A stretch of 64,000 nt of DNA from JAITWN01 sp964388175. GTDB taxonomy: Bacteria; Pseudomonadota; Gammaproteobacteria; SZUA-140. Positions 1-8,026 of this stretch are shown here, piece by piece. The translations under genes and the position numbers were made by a program. How positions within the stretch are numbered: the stretch's first letter is position 1; every line of letters begins with the position of its first letter. The notes below the pieces were generated by a model that saw only the letters and a list, made by a program, of their open reading frames with translations, ran no database searches and was not told the DNA's origin. The stretch is from positions 50,568 through 114,567 of the forward strand of contig CAYLYS010000001.1 in NCBI GenBank assembly GCA_964388175.1, in the 5' to 3' direction.

Positions 1-429
1 CGCGGCATGTGCCAGCACCACCTGATCGAAGCGGGTCCACAGTTCCGCTGTTTTCAGCAGCGATATGAATACGCCGATCGCGGTGCCGGTCGCCAGCAGC
101 CACAGCTGCGGCGCGTCGGGTACCTCGGAGAGCGTGAAGTAGCCGGCGGCGCGCGCTTGTACCCAGATGCGGTCGCCGCTCTGCAGCGCCTGCAGGCGGT
201 CGGTCAGCGGGCCCTGCGGGATGGCGATGAAATGAAATTCGAGCAGACGCTCATCGGGTGCGCTGACGAAGGAGTACGGTCGCGCTACACGCTCGCCGTC
301 GATGTCCAGCCCGAGCTGCGTGAACTGGCCGGCACGGAACGGCTCCACCGGCGCGTCGATGCGCAGCGAGTAGAGCTTGTCCGTCCATTGCTTTTTGTCG
401 ACGACCCGTCCTTCAACCCATTGATTCAT
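1..429 (-). CDS. fpr: Ferredoxin--NADP+ reductase, 3' end beyond window
   Basis: This is the N-terminal 143 codons of a flavoprotein that passes electrons between NADPH and ferredoxin or flavodoxin in the cytoplasm. The translation has the RPYSF motif (residues 50-54) that binds FAD in the Fpr family. A hydrophobic strand followed by the glycine-rich segment ATGTAIGVF (about 113-121) corresponds to the start of the NADP-binding domain. The ATG at 427-429 is the first in the frame and gives the usual Fpr N-terminus. The gene runs off the left edge, so its C-terminal half cannot be checked. The family call is firm; which redox partner it serves is unknown. Confidence 0.9.
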   Translation of the reverse strand, partial: MNQWVEGRVVDKKQWTDKLYSLRIDAPVEPFRAGQFTQLGLDIDGERVARPYSFVSAPDERLLEFHFIAIPQGPLTDRLQALQSGDRIWVQARAAGYFTLSEVPDAPQLWLLATGTAIGVFISLLKTAELWTRFDQVVLAHAA

Positions 430-490
430 GTCGATCCGTGTGCGCAGGCGAAAAGCGGCGATTATACACCAGGGTAGCGCGCCGTGGCCG

Positions 491-1255
491 TCAGCGGCAT
501 TCCCCGATCGAGCCGGGCCGGCAGCGGCGGCGGTCGATCCATTGAGTGTTGTCGAGCGTGGCTTCGGCGAAATTGGCGCCGCTGATATCGGCGTTGACCA
601 GGCGCGCCTGGGTCAGATCGGCGCCGCTGAAGTCGGTCGACAGCAGCGCCGTGTGTTCGAGATTGGCGGCACGCAGGGTCGCTCCCCGCAGCGAAGCGCG
701 CTCCAGCACCGCTTCCCGCAGATCGGCGCCGCTCAGATCGGCGGACGAGAAGTCGGCGCCGTCGGCGCGCGCCTGACCGAGCTTGGCCTTCTCCAGCCGT
801 GCGCGCGTCAGCTTGGCGCCGCTCATTTCCGCCTGATAGAAGGAGGTTTCGCGCAGTTCCGCTGCGGTGAAGTCGGCTCCGTTCAGGCGGGCGCGGTTGA
901 ACGTCGTGCCGTTCATGAGCGCGCCGGCAAGGTTGGCGCCGGTGAGGTCGGCGCCGAGCATGCGCGCATTGTCCACTTTCGCGTCCTGCAGGTTGGCGCC
1001 GGACAGATTGGCGAAATTGAGCTCCACGCCGGTCAGCAGCGCATTGCTGAGGTTGGCGTTTTCCAGATTGGTCCGGGTGAGGATCGCGCCGCGCAGATCG
1101 ATGCCGCTGAGATCGATGCCGCGCTTGTCGCAATTGATCCAGATGACCCGCGGCGCCGGCTCATCGCTGCAGGCGGCCAGGGCGCTGACCGGGTAGAGGG
1201 TGGCCAATCCCAAGATAGGCGCCAGGACGGCAGTCGATCCCGCACGGAGCCTCAT
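491..1255 (-). CDS. Exported pentapeptide-repeat protein
   Basis: The 254-residue product begins with a clear Sec signal peptide (hydrophobic residues about 8-24, then an AxA-type cleavage site near 25-28). From about residue 45 almost to the C-terminus it consists of A(D/N)LxX pentapeptide units, which fold as a right-handed quadrilateral beta-helix. The start at 1255 is chosen because AGGAGA lies just upstream and because a signal peptide follows directly; longer starts remove that logic. Most known pentapeptide proteins are cytoplasmic (for example gyrase-protecting Qnr and MfpA), so a periplasmic one is less usual. No enzymatic motif is visible and the role is unknown. Confidence 0.85.
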   Translation of the reverse strand: MRLRAGSTAVLAPILGLATLYPVSALAACSDEPAPRVIWINCDKRGIDLSGIDLRGAILTRTNLENANLSNALLTGVELNFANLSGANLQDAKVDNARMLGADLTGANLAGALMNGTTFNRARLNGADFTAAELRETSFYQAEMSGAKLTRARLEKAKLGQARADGADFSSADLSGADLREAVLERASLRGATLRAANLEHTALLSTDFSGADLTQARLVNADISGANFAEATLDNTQWIDRRRCRPGSIGECR

Positions 1256-1397
1256 GTATTCTCCTGAAAAATCCGATGCAACATGCATGGGAGTGTAGCA
1301 AAGTTGGCGACTCTGGGTGGCGGGCGCTTTTTCGGCGCCGCTCGCATGGATCATAATGAAGGTCGCCGTTCGATAGCGCGCTTTTGGGGGGTGAATC

Positions 1398-2108
1398 ATG
1401 AGCATGGAAATTCTGCGGGCGACCACCGCGCAGGACGCCGCCGGCGTCGCTGTGCAGCGCCTGCTGACGGAAGCGGGTGCGCAGTACGGACCGATCATCG
1501 GCTGGGATCAGTTCCACATCGCGCCGACGGCCGGTCTGCCCGAACAGCGCGACAGCGGTCAGGAGGTCGTGACCTATCTGCTCGCCGGCGCGCTGCGCCA
1601 TGAGGATGATCGCGGCAATCGGGCGACGGTCTGTGCCGGTGGCGCGCAGCGTGTCAGCACCGGGCGCGGCCTGTCGCATGCGGCGGTTGCCCAGGGCGGC
1701 GTGCCGGCGCGAGGCATCCGCCTGCGCATCGGCCTGCCGGCGCGCATGAGCCGGACCGAGCCGGCCTTTCAGCAGGTGGACCCGGACCGTTTCCCGAGCC
1801 GGAGCATCAACGGTGGTCGCCTGGTCACGATCATCGGCGAAGGATCGCCGCTCGAACTCGCGGGCGATATGCGCTGTTACGATGTGCATCTGGATCCGGG
1901 CGTGAGCTGGCAAGACGTCGTGCCGGCCGGTTTTCGCGGCCTGGTTTACACGGTGAGCGGTTCCGCCGCGGTGGATGCCCGCGACATCGATCAGGGCGAT
2001 GCCTGTTTCTTCGATGATCCCGGCCGTATCCGCATAGAGGCGCGGGAGGAATGTCGATTGCTGTACTGCACCGCCAGGCCCTACGGCCAGGAGCGCGGCG
2101 CGGCCTGA
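1398..2108 (+). CDS. Pirin-like cupin protein with degenerate metal site
   Basis: The 236-residue protein aligns by eye with the pirin family (double-cupin proteins, some with quercetin 2,3-dioxygenase activity). Recognisable blocks are VVTYLLAGALRHED, the TGRGLSH region and a C-terminal cupin with GSAAV and GDACFF. Active pirins bind iron through an HPHRG box and an HSE box. Here the first box reads PEQRDSG and the second reads SHAA, so at least three of the four usual ligands are absent. It is therefore probably not a functional quercetinase and may be regulatory or structural. It stands alone, divergent from the pentapeptide gene and convergent with the TraB-family gene. Confidence 0.8.
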   Translation: MSMEILRATTAQDAAGVAVQRLLTEAGAQYGPIIGWDQFHIAPTAGLPEQRDSGQEVVTYLLAGALRHEDDRGNRATVCAGGAQRVSTGRGLSHAAVAQGGVPARGIRLRIGLPARMSRTEPAFQQVDPDRFPSRSINGGRLVTIIGEGSPLELAGDMRCYDVHLDPGVSWQDVVPAGFRGLVYTVSGSAAVDARDIDQGDACFFDDPGRIRIEAREECRLLYCTARPYGQERGAA

Positions 2109-2125
2109 CGCGCCCGCGGGGCCGC

Positions 2126-2149
2126 GAGCAGGCGTATCTTTACCTGCTC
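2126..2149. terminator. Possible hairpin between convergent genes
   Basis: A 7-bp inverted repeat (GAGCAGG / CCTGCTC) with a 10-base loop lies in the 57-bp gap between the convergent pirin-like and TraB-family genes. There is no T-run after it on either strand, so intrinsic termination is only a suggestion from position. Confidence 0.25.
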
Positions 2150-2165
2150 CGGGCCTACTCTGGAT

Positions 2166-3401
2166 CTACTCTGCACCGGTCAGTCTGCTGAAGATCAGAA
2201 AGCCTGCTATGTAAGTGCCGGCCGCCGATCCGAGCGAAGCGCATACGAAGACCAGCAGCGTGCGCGATACGCGGTTGCGCCACCAGCCGCGCAGCTGCCG
2301 GGTATCCTGCCGCAGCCGGCTGAAATCGCCGACTTCCGGTTTGCGCAGCCAGGTCTCGACCAGGGCGGCAATCATGCCGGCTCCCACCACCGGGTTGAAC
2401 GAGGTCAGCGGCGCGGCGGCGAATGCGCTGGCGATGGTGAGATAATGCCCGCCGGCGATGGTGGCGCCGAGCGCGGCGAGGCCGCCGTTGATCATGATCC
2501 AGTCGAACACCATCCGCATGCCGAGTTGCGGGTTGTGCAGAAAGCCGAGCGCGAAGCCGGCCAGGATCAGCACGATCACCACCCATGACAGGATGCGCGG
2601 CAGGCGGCTGGGCGGCGGAATTCGGTCCAGCTCGGCGAGACGGGCCGATTGCCCGGTTTCGGTGGTCAGTTCCTCCTGCAGGTATTGCTGCAGTCCGCGC
2701 AAGTGTCCGGCGCCGACGATCACCAGCACGTTACGGTAAGCGTTGGCGCCGATCTCGGCCGCCAGGCGCAGGGACATGTAACGGTCGCGCTCGTCTATCA
2801 GCGGCACGTAGAGTGCCTGCGCTTCCTCGGCAAACTGGGTGAAGATCGATTCGAGCATGTCGCCCTGCTTGAGGCGTTCGATCTCTTCCTCGCTGATGCT
2901 GCGTCTGCTGGTCACGCTGCCGAGCAGGCCGGCGATGAGGCTGATGCGTTGCCACCAGCGCACGCCGCGATAGATGCGCTTGAGGGTGATCGCGATCTCG
3001 CGGTCGATGAGCAGCACGGGCAGGTGGCGTGTCTGCGCGCCTTCGATGGCCGCGTGCATCTCCGCGCCCGGTGTGACGCCGAGCTGTTCCGCCATGCGCT
3101 GCTGATAGGCGCCGAGGGCCAGGCTGGCGGTGACCAGCGCGGCCTTTTTTTCCCTGAAAACCTGGAACAGATCCATCCGTGCGAGTGCATCGGGGTTGAC
3201 GATGGCGTTGTAGCGGCTGGGGCAGAGTTCGACGGCGACGGCGTCATAGTCGCCGCCTGCCAGCAATTCCTTCACCTTGTTCGCGCTGGCGCGCGAGATG
3301 TGCGCGGTGCCGAGCAGAGTGAGGCGGTGAGCGCCATGTTCGACGACGAGCAAGGGCTCGGCATCGATGGTGGTGTCCGCGGGAGTGAGTATGGGGTTCA
3401 T
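2166..3401 (-). CDS. TraB/PrgY-family membrane protein
   Basis: The product is about 411 residues. The N-terminal 240 residues carry the TraB/PrgY/GumN hallmarks: a GTAHIS motif near residue 31, an ELCPSRY motif near residue 57 and a GAGHLRG motif near residue 230, which are thought to form a protease-like active site. The C-terminal third has about four hydrophobic membrane segments. PrgY proteins in Enterococcus reduce pheromone activity, but the role of chromosomal bacterial homologues is not established. The ATG at 3401 gives the normal family N-terminus; the longer open frame to 3812 overlaps divergent djlA and is unlikely. No strong ribosome-binding site is visible. Confidence 0.85.
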   Translation of the reverse strand: MNPILTPADTTIDAEPLLVVEHGAHRLTLLGTAHISRASANKVKELLAGGDYDAVAVELCPSRYNAIVNPDALARMDLFQVFREKKAALVTASLALGAYQQRMAEQLGVTPGAEMHAAIEGAQTRHLPVLLIDREIAITLKRIYRGVRWWQRISLIAGLLGSVTSRRSISEEEIERLKQGDMLESIFTQFAEEAQALYVPLIDERDRYMSLRLAAEIGANAYRNVLVIVGAGHLRGLQQYLQEELTTETGQSARLAELDRIPPPSRLPRILSWVVIVLILAGFALGFLHNPQLGMRMVFDWIMINGGLAALGATIAGGHYLTIASAFAAAPLTSFNPVVGAGMIAALVETWLRKPEVGDFSRLRQDTRQLRGWWRNRVSRTLLVFVCASLGSAAGTYIAGFLIFSRLTGAE

Positions 3402-3651
3402 GGTCGGAATGGCGCCCGGATCGATTCTGATAGAGTACTCAAAAAACCCGCGGGGTGTTGGAGCAGCGCTTGCGGCCCGGAAGAGACCGGTAGATGTGGC
3501 GGGCGCGCAGCGCCGTCTCCGGCGCCCTGTTTCTGCAATTGTAAGTGAATGATTCGGCAAGAGGTAATGATACGGTGATGGAGAAGTTCGGTGTTCGCCG
3601 CCATGGCGCCGCGAACGTGTGGTGCGTGTTGCCGGTGCGCGGGGGCCGCGC

Positions 3652-4434
3652 ATGAAAGTGTGGGGAAAGATACTGGGGGGCGTGTTCGGCTTCATGCTGG
3701 GCGGTCCGATCGGTGCGCTGATCGGTGTTGCCATCGGCCATGCGTTCGACCGGGGCTTGCACCGGGTTGCCGGCGCGATACCGCGTGCGCGCGCGCAGGG
3801 GGCGTTTTTCACCGCGGTTTTTTCCGTGCTCGGTCATCTGTCCAAGGCCGATGGCCGCGTCAATGAGAACGAGATCCGCATGGCCGAGGCGGTGATGGAT
3901 CACATGGGTTTGCCGGCGCCGTTGCGCGAGCATGCCAAGGCGCTGTTCCGGCGCGGCAAGGAGCCCGGCTTTTCCCTCGATGCCGCGTTGGCGGATTTCG
4001 CGCGCGAGAGCCGGCACAGCCGTGAGTTGACGCGTATATTCCTGGAAATCCTGCTGCAATCGGCTTATGCCGACGGCGATATGCATGCCGCGGAAGCGCG
4101 CGTGCTGGAGCGGGTGCGCGAGCGTCTGAGTTTTCCGCGCGACGAGTTCGCGCGTCTGGACGCCATGATGCGCGCTGCCGCCGGCGGTGCGTCAGGGCGT
4201 GCGCAGAGCGGCGCGCGCGATATGGATCTGGCGCGCGCCTATCAGATACTGGGTTGCAATCCCGATGCCAGCGATGCCGAGATCAAGAAACAATACCGGC
4301 TTCTGCTGAGCCAGCATCATCCGGACAAGCTCGTCGCCAAGGGCTTGCCGGAAGAAATGATGAAGCTCGCCGCCGAGCGCACCGTGGAAATTCGCCAGGC
4401 GTATGAACGATTGCGCGCCGCGCGCGGTTTCTGA
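3652..4434 (+). CDS. djlA: Co-chaperone DjlA
   Basis: The 260-residue protein has the DjlA architecture. A glycine-rich transmembrane segment at about residues 4-30 anchors it in the inner membrane, a TerB-like helical domain fills about 45-170, and a C-terminal J domain (about 190-258) carries the HPD tripeptide within the sequence QHHPDKL. DjlA stimulates DnaK ATPase and is linked to envelope stress responses in enterics. The ATG at 3652 starts directly at the charged residue before the membrane helix; the frame is open upstream to 3619 but adds only a basic stretch. It is divergent from the TraB-family gene across a 250-bp gap. Confidence 0.92.
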   Translation: MKVWGKILGGVFGFMLGGPIGALIGVAIGHAFDRGLHRVAGAIPRARAQGAFFTAVFSVLGHLSKADGRVNENEIRMAEAVMDHMGLPAPLREHAKALFRRGKEPGFSLDAALADFARESRHSRELTRIFLEILLQSAYADGDMHAAEARVLERVRERLSFPRDEFARLDAMMRAAAGGASGRAQSGARDMDLARAYQILGCNPDASDAEIKKQYRLLLSQHHPDKLVAKGLPEEMMKLAAERTVEIRQAYERLRAARGF

Positions 4435-4487
4435 AGGGTGAAACGGGTGTGTCGCCGGGCGCGTTTGTGACGGCTTAATGGCGGATG

Positions 4488-4496
4488 TGGTATCAT
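4488..4496 (+). promoter_or_regulatory. Extended -10 promoter candidate for sspAB
   Basis: The sequence TGG-TATCAT gives an extended -10 element about 60 bp upstream of sspA. Only a poor -35 (TTGTGA, about 20 bp upstream) is present. The same GTGGTATCAT string occurs before lpxC. It is inferred from sequence only. Confidence 0.45.
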
Positions 4497-4557
4497 GCTG
4501 CGATTCGCGCCGCGATAGACTCACGTTGGGCATCACATTGGGGAGAGACGTATCGTA

Positions 4558-5184
4558 ATGGCGATCTCAGCCGCCCGCAGGCCGGTCATGACCCTGTATT
4601 CAAAGGCCGACTGTCCGCTCAGTCATCGTGTCCGCATCGTACTCGCCGAGAAAGGCGTCGTTGCCGACATCATCAATGTCGATATCAATAACCCGCCTGA
4701 AGACCTGATCGATATCAATGCCTACAACTCGGTGCCGACGCTCGTCGACCGAGACCTCGTGCTCTACGACTCCATGGTCATCATGGAATACCTCGACGAA
4801 CGTTTTCCCCACCCGCCGCTGATGCCGGTGGATCCGGTCTCACGCGCGCGTACCCGCATGATGCTGCATCGCATCGACAAGGACTGGTATGGCCTCGTCG
4901 CCGATCTCACCGGCACGGACAAGGCGCGCGCCGAGCAGGCGCGCAACATGCTGCGCAACGATTTCACCATGCTGTCGCCGATTCTCGCCAAGAAGCCTTA
5001 TTTCATGAGCGATGAATTCGCGCTGATCGAATGCGCGATGGCTCCGATACTCTGGCGCCTGCCCTGCTTCGGTCTGGAGATGCCGACGCAGCTCAAGCCG
5101 TTGCTGCGCTATGCCGAGCGCGTCTTCGATCGCCCGTCGTTCCGCAGCAGCCTGTCGGCCGTGGAACAGGAGCTGGTCAGGTAG
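4558..5184 (+). CDS. sspA: Stringent starvation protein A
   Basis: The 208-residue protein has the glutathione-S-transferase fold of SspA. The N-terminal thioredoxin-like domain contains LYSKADCPLSHRVRI, the cis-proline block NSVPTLVDRDLVLYDS and the MEYLDERFPHPPLMP segment; an all-helical domain follows from about residue 90. SspA binds RNA polymerase, lacks GST activity and supports starvation and acid responses in Gammaproteobacteria. The gene lies 8 bp before sspB, the classic pair. The ATG at 4558 is the first good start after a GGGGAGAG stretch. Confidence 0.95.
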   Translation: MAISAARRPVMTLYSKADCPLSHRVRIVLAEKGVVADIINVDINNPPEDLIDINAYNSVPTLVDRDLVLYDSMVIMEYLDERFPHPPLMPVDPVSRARTRMMLHRIDKDWYGLVADLTGTDKARAEQARNMLRNDFTMLSPILAKKPYFMSDEFALIECAMAPILWRLPCFGLEMPTQLKPLLRYAERVFDRPSFRSSLSAVEQELVR

Positions 5185-5192
5185 GAGGCGGC

Positions 5193-5624
5193 ATGGAGCA
5201 GCACATCAGCATGACGTCGAGCCGTCCGTATATTCTGCGTGCCATCTACGACTGGATCGTCGACAATGGGCTGACGCCGTATATTCTGGTCAATGCCGAA
5301 GCGCCGGGTGCGCAGGTCCCCGAACGGCATGTCGAGCACGGCCGCATCGTGCTCAACATCGCGCCGCGCGCGGTCAGTGCCTGGCAGCAGGATCTGACCC
5401 GGATTTTCTTCAGCGCGCGCTTCGGCGGCGTCAGTCAGAACGTCAGTATTCCGATCGCTGCCGTGCTTGCCATCTACGCCAAGGAGAACGGCAAGGGCAT
5501 GGTGTTCGAGAAGGAAGAGCACGGCAGTCCACCGCCGGCGTCGCCGCCTTCACCCCCGTCGCCGCCATCACCATCGTCCGAGGCGGGGAAAAAGCGCCGC
5601 CCGCACCTGCAGGTCATCAAGTAG
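5193..5624 (+). CDS. sspB: ClpXP adaptor SspB (stringent starvation protein B)
   Basis: The 143-residue product matches SspB, which binds ssrA-tagged peptides and delivers them to ClpXP. Residues about 8-110 form the substrate-binding domain (RPYILRAIYDWI, the GRIVLNIAPRAV strand and the ISFxARFGG-like FFSARFGG block). A flexible Pro/Ser-rich tail (about 112-130) leads to a basic C-terminal RRPHLQVIK, equivalent to the ClpX-docking tail of the E. coli protein. An AGGAGG sequence sits just before the ATG at 5193. Its 3' end overlaps the convergent FAD-oxidase gene by 8 bp. Confidence 0.95.
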   Translation: MEQHISMTSSRPYILRAIYDWIVDNGLTPYILVNAEAPGAQVPERHVEHGRIVLNIAPRAVSAWQQDLTRIFFSARFGGVSQNVSIPIAAVLAIYAKENGKGMVFEKEEHGSPPPASPPSPPSPPSPSSEAGKKRRPHLQVIK

Positions 5625-7008
5625 GCGGCGGCAGCGTCTTGTCCGGATTGAGCAGCTGGTCGGGATCGAACTGCGCCTTGATGCGCCGCATCAGATCGAG
5701 ACTGACCGGATCGATCTCGCGATCGACGTAATCGCGTTTCTCCAGCCCCACCCCATGCTCGCCGGACAGCGTGCCGCCGAGCGCGAGCACGAGATCGAAC
5801 ACGCGCGACAAACAGGGTAGCGCGCTTGCCATCTGCCGGTGGTCGTCCGGATCGACGAGCAGATTGACGTGAATATTGCCGTTGCCGGCATGGCCGAAGT
5901 TGACGATGGTGATCCCGCTGTCGTGCGACAGGCGCTCGAGACCGGTGATCAGTTCGGGAATGCGTGAAACCGGCACCACCACGTCCTCATTGATCTTCTT
6001 CGGCGCGATCTTGCGCAGCGCCGGCGACAGCGCCTTGCGTGTGGCCCACAGCGCCGCGGTTTCGCGCGCGTCGGCCGCCGCGACGAAGCTGATCAATCCG
6101 TCGAGCGTCGCCGCCGCACGCACGGCGGCGACGGCGGCATCCATCGCGCTGCGTGGCCCGTCGACTTCGATCATCAGCAGCGCGCCGGCCCCTGCCGGCA
6201 GCGCCGCCTCCGAGTAGTCGCGAATCATCTCGATCGCGCGCGCATCGATGAACTCGAGCCCGCACGGCGTCGCCGGCTGCGCCATGATGCGCGCGACGGC
6301 ATGCGCCGCAGCGTGAATGGAATCATAGACCGCCTGCAGCGTGCGCTTTTCCTCGGGCAGCGGCGTCAGCTTGAGCGTCGCCTCGGTGATGATCGCCAGC
6401 GTGCCTTCCGATCCGATCAGCAGGCGCGTGAGGTCATAACCGACCACCCCTTTGCTGGTATTCACGCCGGTGCGGATCTCTTCGCCGGCGCCGGTCACGG
6501 CGCGCAGGCCGAGCACGTTTTCGCGCGGCGTGCCGTATTTCACCGCGCGCGGACCGGCGGAATTGTAGGCGAGGTTGCCGCCGATGCTGCAGAAGGCGGC
6601 GCTGGTCGGGTCGGGCGGCCAGAAGAAGCCATGCGCACCGACCGCATCCTGTACCGCCTGATTGCTGATGCCCGTTTCCACGGTGATCAGGCGGTCGGCG
6701 GGTTCGAGGCGCAGGATGCGCGTCATCCGTTCGGTCGACAGTACCAGGCCGCCGCGCGTGGGTACGGCGGCGCCGGTGGTGCCGGTGCCGCGACCGCGCG
6801 GCACGACGCAGATGCCGTGACGGCGGCACAGGCGCATGACGGCCAGCACTTCTTCATGATTTTCCGGAAAGGCGACCGCATCGGGCGGATGATGGCGGCG
6901 GCTGTTGTCGTAGCCGTAGGGCCAGCAGTCGGCGGGATCGCTGAGCAGCTTGCCGGGGCCGAGCGTTCGCGTCAGATCGGCGAGTGCGGCGGCAGCGATG
7001 CCGCTCAA
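5617..7008 (-). CDS. FAD-linked oxidase, GlcD / D-lactate dehydrogenase family
   Basis: The 463-residue protein belongs to the VAO/PCMH flavoproteins that oxidise 2-hydroxy acids. The PCMH-type FAD-binding domain (about 40-220) includes the pyrophosphate loop PRGRGTGTTGAAVPTRGG, the NLAYNSAGPRAVKYG block and the GSEGTLAIITE strand. The C-terminal cap has GHAGNGNIHVN and GEHGVGLEKRDY, whose histidines are expected to hold a metal near the substrate. Glycolate, D-lactate or D-2-hydroxyglutarate are all possible substrates; no glcE or glcF neighbours are present, which favours a single-subunit D-lactate or hydroxyglutarate enzyme. Its ATG overlaps the dolP stop codon (ATGA), so the two are probably co-transcribed. 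Confidence 0.88.
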   Translation of the reverse strand: MSGIAAAALADLTRTLGPGKLLSDPADCWPYGYDNSRRHHPPDAVAFPENHEEVLAVMRLCRRHGICVVPRGRGTGTTGAAVPTRGGLVLSTERMTRILRLEPADRLITVETGISNQAVQDAVGAHGFFWPPDPTSAAFCSIGGNLAYNSAGPRAVKYGTPRENVLGLRAVTGAGEEIRTGVNTSKGVVGYDLTRLLIGSEGTLAIITEATLKLTPLPEEKRTLQAVYDSIHAAAHAVARIMAQPATPCGLEFIDARAIEMIRDYSEAALPAGAGALLMIEVDGPRSAMDAAVAAVRAAATLDGLISFVAAADARETAALWATRKALSPALRKIAPKKINEDVVVPVSRIPELITGLERLSHDSGITIVNFGHAGNGNIHVNLLVDPDDHRQMASALPCLSRVFDLVLALGGTLSGEHGVGLEKRDYVDREIDPVSLDLMRRIKAQFDPDQLLNPDKTLPPPT

Positions 7009-7607
7009 GCGAGGTACTCGAAAACGAATACGATCAGTTTGACGCCTTCCACGCCCTGGACGATGGCGCCGATGCGGGCGGCGTCATCGCGCCGTACGCG
7101 TCCCATCAGATAGACCGTATCCCTTTCGGTGACGATCTTGAGATGAGCGGAAGGAAATCCGTTCTCTCCCGCCAGCGCGCTTTTGACCCGCGCCGTGATC
7201 ATGGTGTCGCGGCTGCGTTGACCGAGCTGCGAAGGCGGAGCGATTGCCAGGTGGTCGTGAATGCGGCGGATCTGCTCGATGCCGCGCAAGTGAGCGAGAA
7301 CGCGCTGGCGTGTCGCTTCGTCGGGTACCTGTCCGGTGAGCAGGACGACCTGGTGATAGCTGGTGACGGATACATTGACGTCGCGCGCCAGCGAGCGGTC
7401 GCCGTTGACGGCGCTGGCGATGCGTGACTCCAGTCGCTCGTCTTCGAGCACCACGCCGGGCGGGCGCTTGTCCTGCGTGATCGCGACGCCCGCCGCGGCG
7501 CCCGCCACCAGCAGCGGGGCGGCGCAGCCCTGCAGCAGGAGCGGCGTGGCCAACGCCAGGGTGATCAGTGCCAGGGTAACCGATGACGACGGTGTTCTGA
7601 ACCTCAC
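7005..7607 (-). CDS. dolP: BON-domain outer-membrane lipoprotein DolP (YraP)
   Basis: The 200-residue product has a lipoprotein signal with lipobox LQGC and then two BON domains (about 55-120 and 130-195), the arrangement of DolP/YraP, which supports outer-membrane integrity and BamA function in E. coli. The start is set at GTG 7607 because GGGAGA lies 8 bp upstream and the basic n-region and hydrophobic core follow directly; the longer ATG frame adds 21 residues before the signal. The usual enteric order lpoA-yraN-diaA-dolP is kept, except that diaA is missing. Confidence 0.9.
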   Translation of the reverse strand: MRFRTPSSSVTLALITLALATPLLLQGCAAPLLVAGAAAGVAITQDKRPPGVVLEDERLESRIASAVNGDRSLARDVNVSVTSYHQVVLLTGQVPDEATRQRVLAHLRGIEQIRRIHDHLAIAPPSQLGQRSRDTMITARVKSALAGENGFPSAHLKIVTERDTVYLMGRVRRDDAARIGAIVQGVEGVKLIVFVFEYLA

Positions 7608-7642
7608 TTCGTTTTCTCCCGTATCGTGCCTGCGCACAAAGC

Positions 7643-8026
7643 TCAGCCGCTGAATGCGTCGCTGATCCATTCGATGTGCAGACCCTGCGGTGACGGCCGC
7701 ACGGCGACGACGTCGAAGCGCATCGGCCGCTCGCGCTGCGCGGGGTGGGTCTGCAGATAATACTGCGCTGTCGTCAGCAGGCGGGCCTGTTTGCGCGCGG
7801 CGACGCTTTCCGCCGGACTGCCGTAGCGGTCGCTGCGGCGGTAGCGCACCTCGACGAACACCAGGCAGTCGCCGTCGCGCATGATCAGGTCGATTTCGCC
7901 GGCGCGGCAGTGGAAATTGCGTTCGATCACGCGCAAGCCGTGCGCGCTCAGGTGAGCGAGCGCGGCTTCTTCCGCGCGCCGACCGGCGTCCGGCGCCCGA
8001 GATTCAATTTCAGGCGATTCAATCAT
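7643..8026 (-). CDS. yraN: YraN / UPF0102 endonuclease-like protein
   Basis: The 127-residue protein has the UPF0102 signature of a restriction-endonuclease-like fold: ERNFHCRAGEIDLIMRDGDCLVFVEVRYR, in which the E-x-D and E-V-(R/K) positions match the nuclease catalytic core, with R in place of the usual K. The family's cellular function is unknown. The ATG at 8026 overlaps the end of lpoA by 8 bp, indicating translational coupling. A longer frame to 8194 lies within lpoA and is not needed. Confidence 0.92.
   Translation of the reverse strand: MIESPEIESRAPDAGRRAEEAALAHLSAHGLRVIERNFHCRAGEIDLIMRDGDCLVFVEVRYRRSDRYGSPAESVAARKQARLLTTAQYYLQTHPAQRERPMRFDVVAVRPSPQGLHIEWISDAFSG

Noticed and set aside
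5617..5624. 8-bp convergent overlap of sspB and the oxidase (also 51035-51042) as regulatory antisense
   Set aside because: Short 3' overlaps are ordinary in compact genomes and nothing else suggests regulation.
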